Part shown: in pieces, positions 16,409-24,029 of the stretch
Layout: each line of letters starts with the position of its first letter
Numbering within the stretch: position 1 is the first letter of the stretch
Source of the DNA: Xanthobacter autotrophicus Py2
GTDB lineage: Bacteria; Pseudomonadota; Alphaproteobacteria; Rhizobiales; Xanthobacteraceae
Assembly (NCBI GenBank): GCA_000017645.1
Contig: CP000781.1
Span: forward strand, 248,001-312,000
DNA length: 64,000 bases
Reading direction: 5' to 3'
Position numbers and translations under genes: made by a program
Notes under the pieces: model-generated
The model's database searches: none
What the model was told of the DNA's origin: nothing
Seen by the model: only the letters and a program-made list of their open reading frames with translations

Positions 16409-16464
16409 GATCAATCGATCCAACGCATTAGTTTCGTCGTTCCGTTCGGCAAAAGCGAACGATT
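16409..16464 (-). promoter_or_regulatory. 56-bp conserved element, copy 1 (before membrane gene/mdh)
   Basis: Read on the minus strand this starts AATCGTTCG, has CGAAC and ACGAC in the middle, and ends with a 21-base stretch identical to copy 2 at 20319-20374. Length and the offset of every block match copy 2 exactly. It ends 75 bases before the 16334 start. The size equals a LysR-type footprint, and a LysR gene lies in the island (21508); binding by that protein is inferred. Confidence 0.6.
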
Positions 16465-16469
16465 AGCAA

Positions 16470-17906
16470 CTATTGGAGTTTCTGAACTTGCACAATTGCG
16501 CCCGGCTTGGCGCCCGCGCCCTCCGCAATCACAAGATATCGCCGCGCAGAGGCATCGCCGGTCTCGACAGACGTGCGCAGCGGGCCAACCGCATTGACGA
16601 TCGCCGCGCCGGCGGGATTGCTCATGAAATTGGCGAGCGGCTCAAGAGCGCCCTGTCCCTCGGCGTCACGCGAAAGGGCCAGAACATAGGGCTTCTTCGG
16701 CTCCAGGCCGGTCGCCGCCGCCTGGAGAACCTGAACGAGCCCCTGGTCAAACAGCGAAACCTGGGTCACACCCTTTCCATTGATCCCGGTCAAGACCAGT
16801 TGCGTCGGCTTGTTGGCTGCGGCGAGCGGCTGGAGGTTGGCGCGGCCATCGCCCTTCTCGACCGCGTTGGGAACATAGGCGACGCCCTGCGGCGCCTGAC
16901 CTATCGGGATCGTGGCGATCACTTTGTTGGTCGCCGTATCGATGACTGTGGCAGCGTCGGCATTCTCGAGACCAACATAGACGCGGCTGCCATCCCCCGA
17001 CGGCCACAAGCCGTGTGGCAGCGACCCGACCGGGATGGTCGCAACCTGCTTGTAGTCCGAGGTGTCGAATACCTTGATTTCGTTCAGGCCGCCAATCGTG
17101 ACATAGGCGAATTGGCCCTTGGGATTGCGAACAATGTTGACATGATTGGTGATCGGTCCCGTATCGATGACCTTGAACACGGAGAACGGAGGCTTGGCGT
17201 CAAACACCATGACCTTGCCGACATCCTTCAGGGTCAGCCAAACTTGGCGCCCGTCGGGCGTGGCTGCGATGTCCGGGCAAAACGGACTTTCCTGCTTGAC
17301 CCGTCCGACGATCTCCTTGGTCGCCGTGTCGATGACGACCGTTTCAGGGCTGAAACTCGAGCAGACATAGCCATAGCGTCCGTCAGGAGAAAAGATCGTC
17401 ATGCCCGGACCGTTCGGAACCGTGATCCGGCCGGTTTCGGTGAAGCTCTGTCCGTCGAGAACCGAGATATAGTTTTCCCCGCGAACGCTCACCCAGACTT
17501 CCTTGCCGTCCGGGCGGAAGAACGCTTCGTGCGGCGAGCGCCCAACATAGGTCACGTGTTTGACCGCATTCGACTCGGTATCGATAAAGCTGACCGAATT
17601 GGAGCCGATCGAGATGACGGCGAGGGTCTTGTGATCGGGGGAGAAGCCCATGCCGTGGACGAGGAGTTGCCCGCGATAAAGCGGGCTCAAATTGGCCGGG
17701 GTCTGCTCGCCCAGCTTGATCACACCGAGAACCTCGTTGGTGGAGGGATCGACAACCGAGACGGTGTTGGAGAATTGGTCGGAGGTGTAGAACCGGTCGC
17801 GGCTGCTGACCGCGATGTCGGGCGCTTCGGCGGATCCGGGCGCCTGACCGGCAAAGGCCGGGATCGCGGTCGACGCCAGAATGGCAAGTGTGAGAAGTGA
17901 CTTCAT
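16470..17906 (-). CDS. Secreted YVTN-repeat beta-propeller protein
   Basis: 478 residues with a signal peptide (MKSLLTLAILASTAIPAFAG). Repeats of the YVTN kind run through the protein, for example NTVSVVDPSTNEVLGVIKLGEQ, NSVSFIDTESNAVKHVTYVG, NYISVLDGQSFTETGRI, ETVVIDTATKEIVGRV and ATVIDTATNKVIATIPIG, predicting a seven-bladed propeller (about 35-360). About 110 residues of a less repetitive C-terminal domain follow. Such proteins bind metal, DNA or partner proteins in the periplasm; the substrate here is unknown. It follows the DUF305 gene (44 bases) on the minus strand and probably shares its ECF promoter. Confidence 0.75.
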   Translation of the reverse strand: MKSLLTLAILASTAIPAFAGQAPGSAEAPDIAVSSRDRFYTSDQFSNTVSVVDPSTNEVLGVIKLGEQTPANLSPLYRGQLLVHGMGFSPDHKTLAVISIGSNSVSFIDTESNAVKHVTYVGRSPHEAFFRPDGKEVWVSVRGENYISVLDGQSFTETGRITVPNGPGMTIFSPDGRYGYVCSSFSPETVVIDTATKEIVGRVKQESPFCPDIAATPDGRQVWLTLKDVGKVMVFDAKPPFSVFKVIDTGPITNHVNIVRNPKGQFAYVTIGGLNEIKVFDTSDYKQVATIPVGSLPHGLWPSGDGSRVYVGLENADAATVIDTATNKVIATIPIGQAPQGVAYVPNAVEKGDGRANLQPLAAANKPTQLVLTGINGKGVTQVSLFDQGLVQVLQAAATGLEPKKPYVLALSRDAEGQGALEPLANFMSNPAGAAIVNAVGPLRTSVETGDASARRYLVIAEGAGAKPGAIVQVQKLQ

Positions 17907-17950
17907 GACCGTTTCCTTCGTTTTAGGATTGAGTTTTGGGAATGGTGCGA

Positions 17951-18334
17951 TCAGGGCTTTGCGGTCGATGCTGAGGTCGGCTCGCTGAGGATCTTCCGCA
18001 TCACCGCAATTTCTTGACGCTGTTCGACGATGATTCCCTGCGCCAGCCGACGCAGCCGTTCATCCGTACCGAAGCGGAGCTCGATCTCGGCCATATCGAT
18101 CGCGCCCTGATGATGAGGAATCATCATCGCCGCGAAATCGCGGTCCGGATTGCCCGTCGGTTTTACGGCCATCATGGCGTCGTGCATTCTCGCCATCGCG
18201 GCATCCATTACGGCGCTGAAGGTTGTTTCGTCTGCATGTGAGGTCGCGCCATGCTGGTGTAAGTCGGCAGCAGCAGCCCCGGCAATGGCGCTCGCCGCGA
18301 CAAGGCCGAGGAGAAATGTTCGAATTGGTTTCAT
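17951..18334 (-). CDS. Secreted DUF305 protein
   Basis: 127 residues with a signal peptide (MKPIRTFLLGLVAASAIAGAAAA). The DUF305 domain carries its hallmark residues: MHDAMMAVKPTGNPDRDFAAMMIPHHQGAIDMAEIELRFG and VEQRQEIAVMRKIL. The His and Met clusters (HQHG, MMIPHHQ) suggest metal binding, as seen for other DUF305 proteins near copper genes; that is family knowledge, not proof. It is the first gene after the minus-strand promoter at 18359-18386 and is followed by the beta-propeller gene, so both should be exported and co-induced. Confidence 0.85.
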   Translation of the reverse strand: MKPIRTFLLGLVAASAIAGAAAADLHQHGATSHADETTFSAVMDAAMARMHDAMMAVKPTGNPDRDFAAMMIPHHQGAIDMAEIELRFGTDERLRRLAQGIIVEQRQEIAVMRKILSEPTSASTAKP

Positions 18335-18358
18335 GCCAGTGTCTCCTTTGAACGAGAG

Positions 18359-18386
18359 GGAGACAGTGCCGGCACGCGATTATTCC
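18359..18386 (-). promoter_or_regulatory. Predicted ECF promoter of DUF305/beta-propeller operon
   Basis: On the minus strand GGAATA (18386-18381) is followed after 16 bases by GTCTCC (18364-18359), 25 bases before the ATG at 18334. The same boxes precede sorA and the gene at 18509. Divergent from the promoter at 18449, 60 bases away. Confidence 0.6.
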
Positions 18387-18448
18387 CTCGCGCGCAATCT
18401 TCGTGAACACGAGACCGTGAGCGGGAAGGAGATTTTTTGCTCGGTCAT

Positions 18449-18476
18449 GGAATATGCCGGCGGCGGAGCTGTCTCT
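18449..18476 (+). promoter_or_regulatory. Predicted ECF promoter of SnoaL-like gene
   Basis: GGAATA at 18449-18454, a 16-base spacer and GTCTCT at 18471-18476, 32 bases before the ATG at 18509. Together with 12696 and 18359 it defines the island's ECF consensus. Confidence 0.6.
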
Positions 18477-18508
18477 AGAGCGTCAACCCCGTTCAAGGAG
18501 AACTCTTC

Positions 18509-18934
18509 ATGCGCCTACCCACTCTCGCCGTTGCGGCCGCAGCCCTGGCAATCGCCGCATCCCCGGCCTTTGCCGGTCCCGCTGAAGACATGGCCAAGGC
18601 CCGAATCGCCAGCATCGCCAAGGGCGACGTCGCGGCGGTCGTCGGCGCCTATGCGCCGTCCGCCACCCTTCACTGGGTCGGCGGACCTCTCGACGGGACA
18701 TACGCGAGCCCCGACAAGCTCAAGGAGGTCTGGACGAAGTTTGCCGGAGCGCAGGGCGATCAGAAAACCACGATTGCGGCGCTCAGTGAGGCGGCGAATC
18801 CCAAAGGAGCCACCGTGACCGCCGATGTGGTCTTTACGGGCAAGAATACCGTGAAGGTGCGGTATATTCTTCTTTACAGGGACGGGAAACTCGCTGACGA
18901 GATCTGGCAGGTCAATCCGAACGCGAGCTACTGA
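18509..18934 (+). CDS. Secreted SnoaL/NTF2-like protein
   Basis: 141 residues with a signal peptide (MRLPTLAVAAAALAIAASPAFAG). The mature part has the cone-shaped NTF2-like pattern: an N-terminal helix pair (DMAKARIASIAKGDVAAVVGAYAPSATLHWVGGPLDGTYASPDKLKEVW) then strands (TVTADVVFTGKNTVKVRYILLYRDGKLADEIWQVN). Such domains bind small hydrophobic or polar ligands or act as scaffolds; no active-site set is clear. AAGGAG precedes the ATG. It is under its own ECF promoter, divergent from the DUF305 operon, and upstream of the second sigma/anti-sigma pair. Confidence 0.7.
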   Translation: MRLPTLAVAAAALAIAASPAFAGPAEDMAKARIASIAKGDVAAVVGAYAPSATLHWVGGPLDGTYASPDKLKEVWTKFAGAQGDQKTTIAALSEAANPKGATVTADVVFTGKNTVKVRYILLYRDGKLADEIWQVNPNASY

Positions 18935-19009
18935 CCCCGATTCACGATGATCTGTTCGGCGAGGTATGCCGTGCCGGCGTCCTCGCCGAATGGATGAGGA
19001 GCTCAAGGG

Positions 19010-19516
19010 TTGGACGAGATCGCCAAGCTGATCGAACCGCAGATTCCTGCCTTGCGCAGGTACGCCTACGCGCTCGTCCGTGACCATGACGCCGCCGACG
19101 ACCTGGTGCAGGACTGTCTTGAGCGGGCCGTGTCGCGCTGGTATCTGCGCCGCGACGACGGTCACCTGCGGGCCTGGCTGTTCACGATGCTTCGAAATCT
19201 CTACATCAATTCCTATCATCGACAGAAGCGTCGGGGCACTCGCGTTCGTCTCGACGAGTCGATAATGCCGAGCGTGGCACCAAACCAGACCGATCAGCTG
19301 GAGATGAACGACGTTCTATCGGCGCTCGAAAGGCTGCCCGAGGATCATAAGTCGATCCTTCTGCTGATCGGGGTCGAGGACCTGTCCTATGAGGAGACGG
19401 CGAGAGTGCTTTCGGTGCCGGTCGGCACCGTCATGTCTCGCCTGTCTCGTGCGCGACAAGGACTGCGCGCATTGCTGAGCGGTTCGCGCGTAACCCCGCT
19501 TCGGAGGGTCAAATGA
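19010..19516 (+). CDS. ECF-type sigma factor (second of two)
   Basis: 168 residues from TTG 19010 (GAGGAG 8 bases upstream; the nearby ATG at 18994 is out of frame). Region 2: PALRRYAYALVRDHDAADDLVQDCLERAVSRWYL and LRAWLFTMLRNLYINSYHRQKRR (residues 13-78). Region 4: DVLSALERLPEDHKSILLLIGVEDLSYEETARVLSVPVGTVMSRLSRARQGLRALL (about 101-155). It is coupled by ATGA to the anti-sigma at 19513. The presence of two ECF pairs in one cargo island suggests either a cascade or two inputs to the same promoter set; which sigma reads GGAATA...GTCTC is not resolved. Confidence 0.9.
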   Translation: MDEIAKLIEPQIPALRRYAYALVRDHDAADDLVQDCLERAVSRWYLRRDDGHLRAWLFTMLRNLYINSYHRQKRRGTRVRLDESIMPSVAPNQTDQLEMNDVLSALERLPEDHKSILLLIGVEDLSYEETARVLSVPVGTVMSRLSRARQGLRALLSGSRVTPLRRVK

Positions 19517-20313
19517 CGAATACGCCCCTTCCGATCGGCGAAGACGATCTGCAGGCCTATGTCGACGACCGCCAGAGCGAGGTCCGGCGATCAGAAGTCG
19601 ATGCCTACCTTGCGGATCATCCGGAACTCGCGGCCCGGCTGGCGGAGGACCGTGATCAGCGCGAGACGCTGCGCCGTCAGCTTGCAGGCAAATTTACCGA
19701 GCCAATCCCGTCCCGCTTGAGGGTCGCTAATATCCGCCTTTCGCGTCGGCACAAACGCGGCGTTTGGCTGCGAAACGGTATCGCGGCCGCCTTCTTACTG
19801 ACCCTGGGTGGCGGGGCGGGATGGATTGCGCGGGGCACGGCGCCCGTTGAGATGCCACCGACGGTCGCCGTTACCCGCGACGCCGTTGCCGCCTACCGCA
19901 CCTTTGTCGTCGAGGTGAACCATCCCGTCGAGGTGCGTGCGTCGGACGAAGCTCACCTCGTCCAATGGTTGTCAAAGCGGCTGGGGCGGCCGCTTCGTGT
20001 TCCGGATCTTTCAAGGTTCGGCTTTCGTCTGATGGGCGGCCGGGTCCTCCCGGCGGCGAGCGAAGCTGCGGCGATGCTGATGTATGACGATGACAACGGC
20101 ACGCGTCTGACCGTTTATGTGCGCGCCGCGGCGACTGGGGAGACCGCTTTCCGGTTCTGGAAAGAAGGCGACGTTTCTACCTTCGCCTGGCTTGACCAGG
20201 GCTACGGATTTGCGGTTTCGGCAGCTTCGGATCGCGACCGTTTGTTCCCGATCGCCGAGGCGGTTTATAAGACCCTCGATGGTGGGGTCTCTGTTCCGCG
20301 GCGAGACGGGTGA
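19513..20313 (+). CDS. Membrane anti-sigma factor for the second sigma
   Basis: 266 residues, overlapping the sigma stop. The N-terminal domain (DDLQAYVDDRQSEVRRSEVDAYLADHPELAARLAEDRDQRETLRRQL) is the cytosolic sigma-binding part. A transmembrane helix lies at about 87-104 (GIAAAFLLTLGGGAGWIA), followed by about 160 periplasmic residues (EAHLVQWLSKRLGRPLRVPDLSRFGFRLMGGRVLPA...). This matches the common anti-sigma family with a C-terminal DUF-like sensor, related in plan to the anti-sigma at 11864. No Cys-based zinc motif. Expected to hold the sigma factor until an envelope signal arrives. Confidence 0.82.
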   Translation: MTNTPLPIGEDDLQAYVDDRQSEVRRSEVDAYLADHPELAARLAEDRDQRETLRRQLAGKFTEPIPSRLRVANIRLSRRHKRGVWLRNGIAAAFLLTLGGGAGWIARGTAPVEMPPTVAVTRDAVAAYRTFVVEVNHPVEVRASDEAHLVQWLSKRLGRPLRVPDLSRFGFRLMGGRVLPAASEAAAMLMYDDDNGTRLTVYVRAAATGETAFRFWKEGDVSTFAWLDQGYGFAVSAASDRDRLFPIAEAVYKTLDGGVSVPRRDG

Positions 20314-20318
20314 TGGCC

Positions 20319-20374
20319 AATCGTTCGACACAGGCGAACAAAACGACAAAAACAATGCGTTGGATCGATTGATC
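20319..20374 (+). promoter_or_regulatory. 56-bp conserved element, copy 2 (before yeiH-like gene)
   Basis: Same blocks, spacing and 21-base identical end as copy 1 at 16409-16464, here on the plus strand, ending 40 bases before the YeiH-type start. About three quarters of the 56 positions agree between the copies by eye. Candidate LysR operator. Confidence 0.6.
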
Positions 20375-20414
20375 CGCTCGTGTGATTGCTCCCGGGCCAT
20401 TAGGGGACAACACA

Positions 20415-21497
20415 ATGACCGCACTCGCTCGACAGCAATATGAAGACCAACCGGAACTGCTGCCACCGGGCCGCCTTCATCCTCACAGGATCGAAGGTAA
20501 GCCGCCGCGCGCAGCCTCGGTCTGGCCGGGGCTTTTCTTGACCGCCGCGGTCGCCGGAGCCGCGTTCGCTCTTCGGCAGGTGCCAGGCGTTGCCGCTTTC
20601 AGCCCGATGATCCTGGCGATCCTGATCGGGATCTTCTTTAACAATGTCGTCGGCACGCCGGTGCGCGCGAAAAGCGGAGTGACCTTCTCGCTGCGCAAGA
20701 TCCTGCGTCTCGCCATCATCCTGCTCGGGCTCCAGTTGACCGCAACGCAGGTGGCGGAAGTCGGCTCGACCGGCATCGCTGTCATTGTGCTGACTCTGAT
20801 TGCAACCTTTGTCTTCACGACGTGGCTTGGCCGGCTAATCGGGGTGGAGCGCAAGCTCGCGCAGCTGATCGCGGCCGGCACGTCTATCTGCGGCGCGTCG
20901 GCGGTTATTGCCACCAATACGGTCACTCAGGCTCATGACGAGGACGTTGCCTACGCCGTCGCCTGCGTCACGGTTTTTGGTTCGATCGCGATGTTTGTCT
21001 ATCCGCTGTTGCCGGCGCTGCTCCATCTCAACCCACACGGCTACGGTCTGTGGGCGGGCGCGTCGATACACGAGATCGCGCAAGTCGTCGCCGCGGCATT
21101 CCAGGACGGCAAGCAGGCCGGTGATTTCGGCACGATCGCCAAATTGTCGCGCGTCATGATGCTGGCGCCGGTGGTTATCGCCTTGGGTTTATTGGCGGCG
21201 CGTAGGGCAGAACAGCATGGCCATGGCTACGTGCGCGCCAAGCCGCCGATGCCCTGGTTCGTTCTCGGCTTCATCGCGCTCGTTGGTGTCAATAGCGTGG
21301 TGACCGTTCCCGTAGAGGCAAAGACGATCATTGTGATGGTGACGACCTTCCTGCTCTCGATGGCGCTCGCCGCCATGGGTTTGGAGACTGACCTTCGCAA
21401 GCTGCGTGCTAAAGGCGTTCGGCCCTTCCTGCTCGGTCTTGCATCCTTCCTGTTCATCGCGAGCTTCAGCTTGATGCTTGTGAAGATGACGAGTTGA
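20415..21497 (+). CDS. yeiH: YeiH-family (UPF0324) putative sulfur-anion exporter
   Basis: 360 residues from ATG 20415 (AGGGGAC upstream). About ten hydrophobic helices, with the family signatures [86 protein letters not shown] and [19 protein letters not shown]. Members are named putative sulfate or sulfite exporters, often next to a LysR gene of the YeiE type, as here. Export of sulfite or sulfate would complement the periplasmic sulfite oxidation by SorAB. A 56-bp element upstream suggests LysR control. Confidence 0.88.
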   Translation: MTALARQQYEDQPELLPPGRLHPHRIEGKPPRAASVWPGLFLTAAVAGAAFALRQVPGVAAFSPMILAILIGIFFNNVVGTPVRAKSGVTFSLRKILRLAIILLGLQLTATQVAEVGSTGIAVIVLTLIATFVFTTWLGRLIGVERKLAQLIAAGTSICGASAVIATNTVTQAHDEDVAYAVACVTVFGSIAMFVYPLLPALLHLNPHGYGLWAGASIHEIAQVVAAAFQDGKQAGDFGTIAKLSRVMMLAPVVIALGLLAARRAEQHGHGYVRAKPPMPWFVLGFIALVGVNSVVTVPVEAKTIIVMVTTFLLSMALAAMGLETDLRKLRAKGVRPFLLGLASFLFIASFSLMLVKMTS

Positions 21498-21507
21498 GAG
21501 CCTTCCG

Positions 21508-22449
21508 ATGACCCTCGAACAACTGCGGATCTTCGTCGCCGTCGCCGAGCGGGAGCACGTCACGCAGGGCGCGCGCGATCTGAACTTAACGCAATCGGCC
21601 ACGAGCGCGGCGATCGCCGCGCTCGAGGCTCGTTATGCAACCAAGCTTTTCGATCGCGTTGGACGCCGCATCGTTCTGACCGAGGCCGGACGACTGTTTC
21701 TCAGCGAAGCGAAGGCGGTGCTCGCCCGTGTCCATGCTGCCGAGAAGGTCCTGACGGATCTTGCCGATCTGACCCGCGGCTCGCTCGTCATCGCAGCCAG
21801 TCAGACCATTGCGAATTACTGGCTTCCGCCGTTCATCAAACGCTTTCGGTCGCAGTTTCCTGGCGTGGCCATCACTCTCACCATCGACAATACCGATGGC
21901 GTCGCCCGACGGATCAATGAAGGCTTGGCTGATTTAGGGCTGGTCGAGGGCGAGATCGACGACCCGTCTGTCTCGGTCGCGCCATTCGCCGAGGATGAGC
22001 TGGTTCTCGTCGTGCCGCCGGATCACGCGTGGGCCCATGATCCCCGGCGACAGCCGGCCGAGCTCGGTGTCGGCCCCTGGGTTCTGCGCGAGCATGGCTC
22101 CGGCACGCGCGCCATCTTCGAAACCACCTTGTCACAATTCGGACTAGCACCACGAGACCTCGCGATATCTCTCGAACTGCCCTCCAATGAAGCCGTCCGC
22201 TCCGCCGTCGAGGCCGGCGCTGGCGTCACCGTCGTGTCCGGCCTGGTGGTCAGCAACGCACTGAAGGCAGGAAGCCTCGTGCAGGTGAAGCTCGATTTGC
22301 CCAAACGGCGCTTCTTTGCCTTGCGCCACAAGGAATTCTCCATGACGCGCGCCCAGCGCGCCTTCCTGGATTTGATCGCGCCCAAGCCATCTTTGACGCA
22401 ACGTCATGTGCCAGTTCCGTCAAGAGGGCGAAATGACCAGCTATCTTGA
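21508..22449 (+). CDS. LysR-type transcriptional regulator (YeiE/CysB-like)
   Basis: 313 residues. N-terminal winged helix-turn-helix (MTLEQLRIFVAVAEREHVTQGARDLNLTQSATSAAIAALEARYATKLFDRVGRRIVLTEAGRLFL, residues 1-65) and a substrate-binding domain of two lobes (about 90-295). The gene lies 10 bases after yeiH, the usual context of a regulator for this exporter. The last 17 bases overlap the start of the oxidase gene (ATG at 22433), so the tail beyond about residue 300 may be non-ancestral. It is the prime candidate to bind the two 56-bp elements. Confidence 0.85.
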   Translation: MTLEQLRIFVAVAEREHVTQGARDLNLTQSATSAAIAALEARYATKLFDRVGRRIVLTEAGRLFLSEAKAVLARVHAAEKVLTDLADLTRGSLVIAASQTIANYWLPPFIKRFRSQFPGVAITLTIDNTDGVARRINEGLADLGLVEGEIDDPSVSVAPFAEDELVLVVPPDHAWAHDPRRQPAELGVGPWVLREHGSGTRAIFETTLSQFGLAPRDLAISLELPSNEAVRSAVEAGAGVTVVSGLVVSNALKAGSLVQVKLDLPKRRFFALRHKEFSMTRAQRAFLDLIAPKPSLTQRHVPVPSRGRNDQLS

Positions 22450-22633
22450 TCCGGTAATTCTCGCTCGCGCGCAATTCGCGTTTCCGGTGTCGTTCCATTT
22501 CATCTTCCCTGCCTTTTCGATCGGCCTGGCGAGCTATCTGATGGTCCTGGAAGCCTTGTGGCTGACGACCGGACGGGGAGTATATGCCAATCTCTATCGT
22601 TACTGGATCAAGATCTTTGCGGTCGTGTTCGGC
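22433..22633 (+). pseudogene. cydA: Truncated bd-type (CIO) ubiquinol oxidase subunit I
   Basis: Starting at ATG 22433 the sequence MTSYLDPVILARAQFAFPVSFHFIFPAFSIGLASYLMVLEALWLTTG followed by YRYWIKIFAVVFG is the N-terminus (heme-bearing first helices, including the conserved His of FPVSFHFIFPAF) of cytochrome bd oxidase subunit I. After about 67 residues it fuses in frame to an IS3 OrfA tail (ARKLRALEDENVKLKKLLG). The full protein is about 450 residues; no remainder is in the window. It ends the yeiH-lysR transcription unit, so the island probably once had a cyanide-insensitive oxidase arm. Nonfunctional. Confidence 0.85.
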
Positions 22634-22739
22634 GCCCGCAAGCTTCGGGCGCTGGAAGATGAGAACGTCAAGCTGAAGAAGCTGTTGGGCGAGGCGATGC
22701 TCGACAACGCGATCCTGAAGGATGTTGCCGCAAAAAATG

Positions 22740-22976
22740 TATGACCCGCCCCATCCTTGCAAGAGCCTTTAAGCCGATGTCGAACAGTTTGCATAAATGT
22801 ATCCGGCCTCTCGCGAGTGGGCCGCTGTTGCGGCCAGGCCATGATGAGATGCGCACGCCGTTCCCGAATAACTGGCTTCGGGCTGGAGGCCCGTTTTTTT
22901 GCCCAGGGCTTACGGTGCGCCGATCAACTGTCTCGTCATCAATTTCCCGAACCTCGCAATTGGTCGAGGACGGTCG
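22740..22976 (-). ncRNA. Candidate bridge/seeker guide RNA region of IS1111-type element
   Basis: No reading frame is credible here. It lies 3' of the DEDD transposase, where IS1111 elements encode their structured guide RNA. Strong hairpins are visible, for example GGCCGC-TGTT-GCGGCC at 22820-22835 and the GGGCCTCC-containing stem near 22880, next to a T-run (A-run on the minus strand). The guide loops have not been assigned. Confidence 0.35.
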
Positions 22977-24029
22977 TCAGGCCGAGGCCGGCGCCCGCCG
23001 CTCGTAGATTGTGCCCGGCTTGGTGATCACCACCCAGGCGACTCGGGCCATCTTGGCGGCAAGCGCCACGACGGCCTTGTTGTTGTGCATTCGCTTCTGC
23101 AACCCGTCGAGCCAGCCGCCGAGGCGGTCCCGGGTGCGGTCGAGATGAAGCAGGCATGATCTCGCACCATGAACGAAGAGGCGACGCAGATACGAGCTGC
23201 CCCGCTTGCTGATCCCCAGCATCGTCGTTTTCCCGCCGGTGGAGTACTCACGAGGTACAAGCCCGAGCCAGGCGGCCATGTGGCGCCCTTTGCGGAACTG
23301 CGTTCCCTTGCCGGCCGCCGCGAGAAGCCCTGTGGCCGCAAGAGGGCCGATGCCCGGGATTGTCATCAGGCGCCTTGCGGTGTCGTCCGTGGCCGCGACG
23401 TCCTCTATCTCACGCGTCACCTCGGCGATGCGGGCTTCGAGCCCCCTGACATCCTCGAACAGGCTTGCCAGCAGACGCCGCATCGCTGGCGTCAGGTCGT
23501 TGCTCTCGTCCGCCAGCACGGCGGGAAAGTCAGACTTGAACCGGCCAGCACCCTGATGCATCGCGATCCCGTACTCGAGGCAGAAGGCCCGCATCTGGCA
23601 GATCACGCGGGTCCGTTGCGCGACAAGACGGTCACGGACCCGGTGGAGGGCCTGGAGGTCGACCTGCTCGGGTGATTTCACCTCGACGAAGCGCATCGTC
23701 GGACGCGAAACCGCCTCAGCGATAGCCTCGGCATCGATCTGATCGTTCTTGTTGCTCTTGATGTAGGGCTTCACGAACTTCGCCGGCACGATGCGAACCG
23801 TGTGCCCAATCGCCTGGAGCTTACGCGCCAGCCATTGCGAACCGGGGCACGCCTCCATCCCGACGACGGTTGGAGCTGCGCGCTCGAAAAATTGCACGAG
23901 CGTCTCGCGCCGGAAGGTTGCTCGCTGGACTGGTGTGCCGGCGGCGTCGAGGCCGCAGTCGTGAAAGAGGTTCTTGCCCAGATCGATGCCGAACACAGCG
24001 GCATCGTGTGGCTTGTTGCGGATGGCCAT
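22977..24029 (-). CDS. IS110-family DEDD transposase
   Basis: 350 residues from ATG 24029 (GGGAGCAG upstream). The RuvC-like N-domain reads AVFGIDLGKNLFHDCGLD (first Asp), VVGMEACPGSQWLARKL (Glu), and SNKNDQIDAEAIAEAVSRPTM with the two Asp. The C-terminal transposase_20 domain has MTIPGIGPLAATGLLAAAG, GRHMAAWLGLVPREYSTGGKTTMLGISKRGSSYLRRLFVHGARSCL, which includes the serine of the family. All DEDD residues are present, so it looks intact. It uses an RNA-guided recombination mechanism by family knowledge. Confidence 0.9.
   Translation of the reverse strand: MAIRNKPHDAAVFGIDLGKNLFHDCGLDAAGTPVQRATFRRETLVQFFERAAPTVVGMEACPGSQWLARKLQAIGHTVRIVPAKFVKPYIKSNKNDQIDAEAIAEAVSRPTMRFVEVKSPEQVDLQALHRVRDRLVAQRTRVICQMRAFCLEYGIAMHQGAGRFKSDFPAVLADESNDLTPAMRRLLASLFEDVRGLEARIAEVTREIEDVAATDDTARRLMTIPGIGPLAATGLLAAAGKGTQFRKGRHMAAWLGLVPREYSTGGKTTMLGISKRGSSYLRRLFVHGARSCLLHLDRTRDRLGGWLDGLQKRMHNNKAVVALAAKMARVAWVVITKPGTIYERRAPASA

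Noticed and set aside
16409..16429. An EcfG-type promoter GGAAC-N16-CGTT at the 56-bp element
   Set aside because: GGAAC is present in one copy only (16409-16464), and its distance to CGTT (13 bases) is too short; the shared blocks instead suggest a regulator footprint.
22741..23026. Short plus-strand frames in the noncoding end of the IS1111-type element
   Set aside because: They overlap the candidate guide RNA region and the transposase end and show no family similarity.
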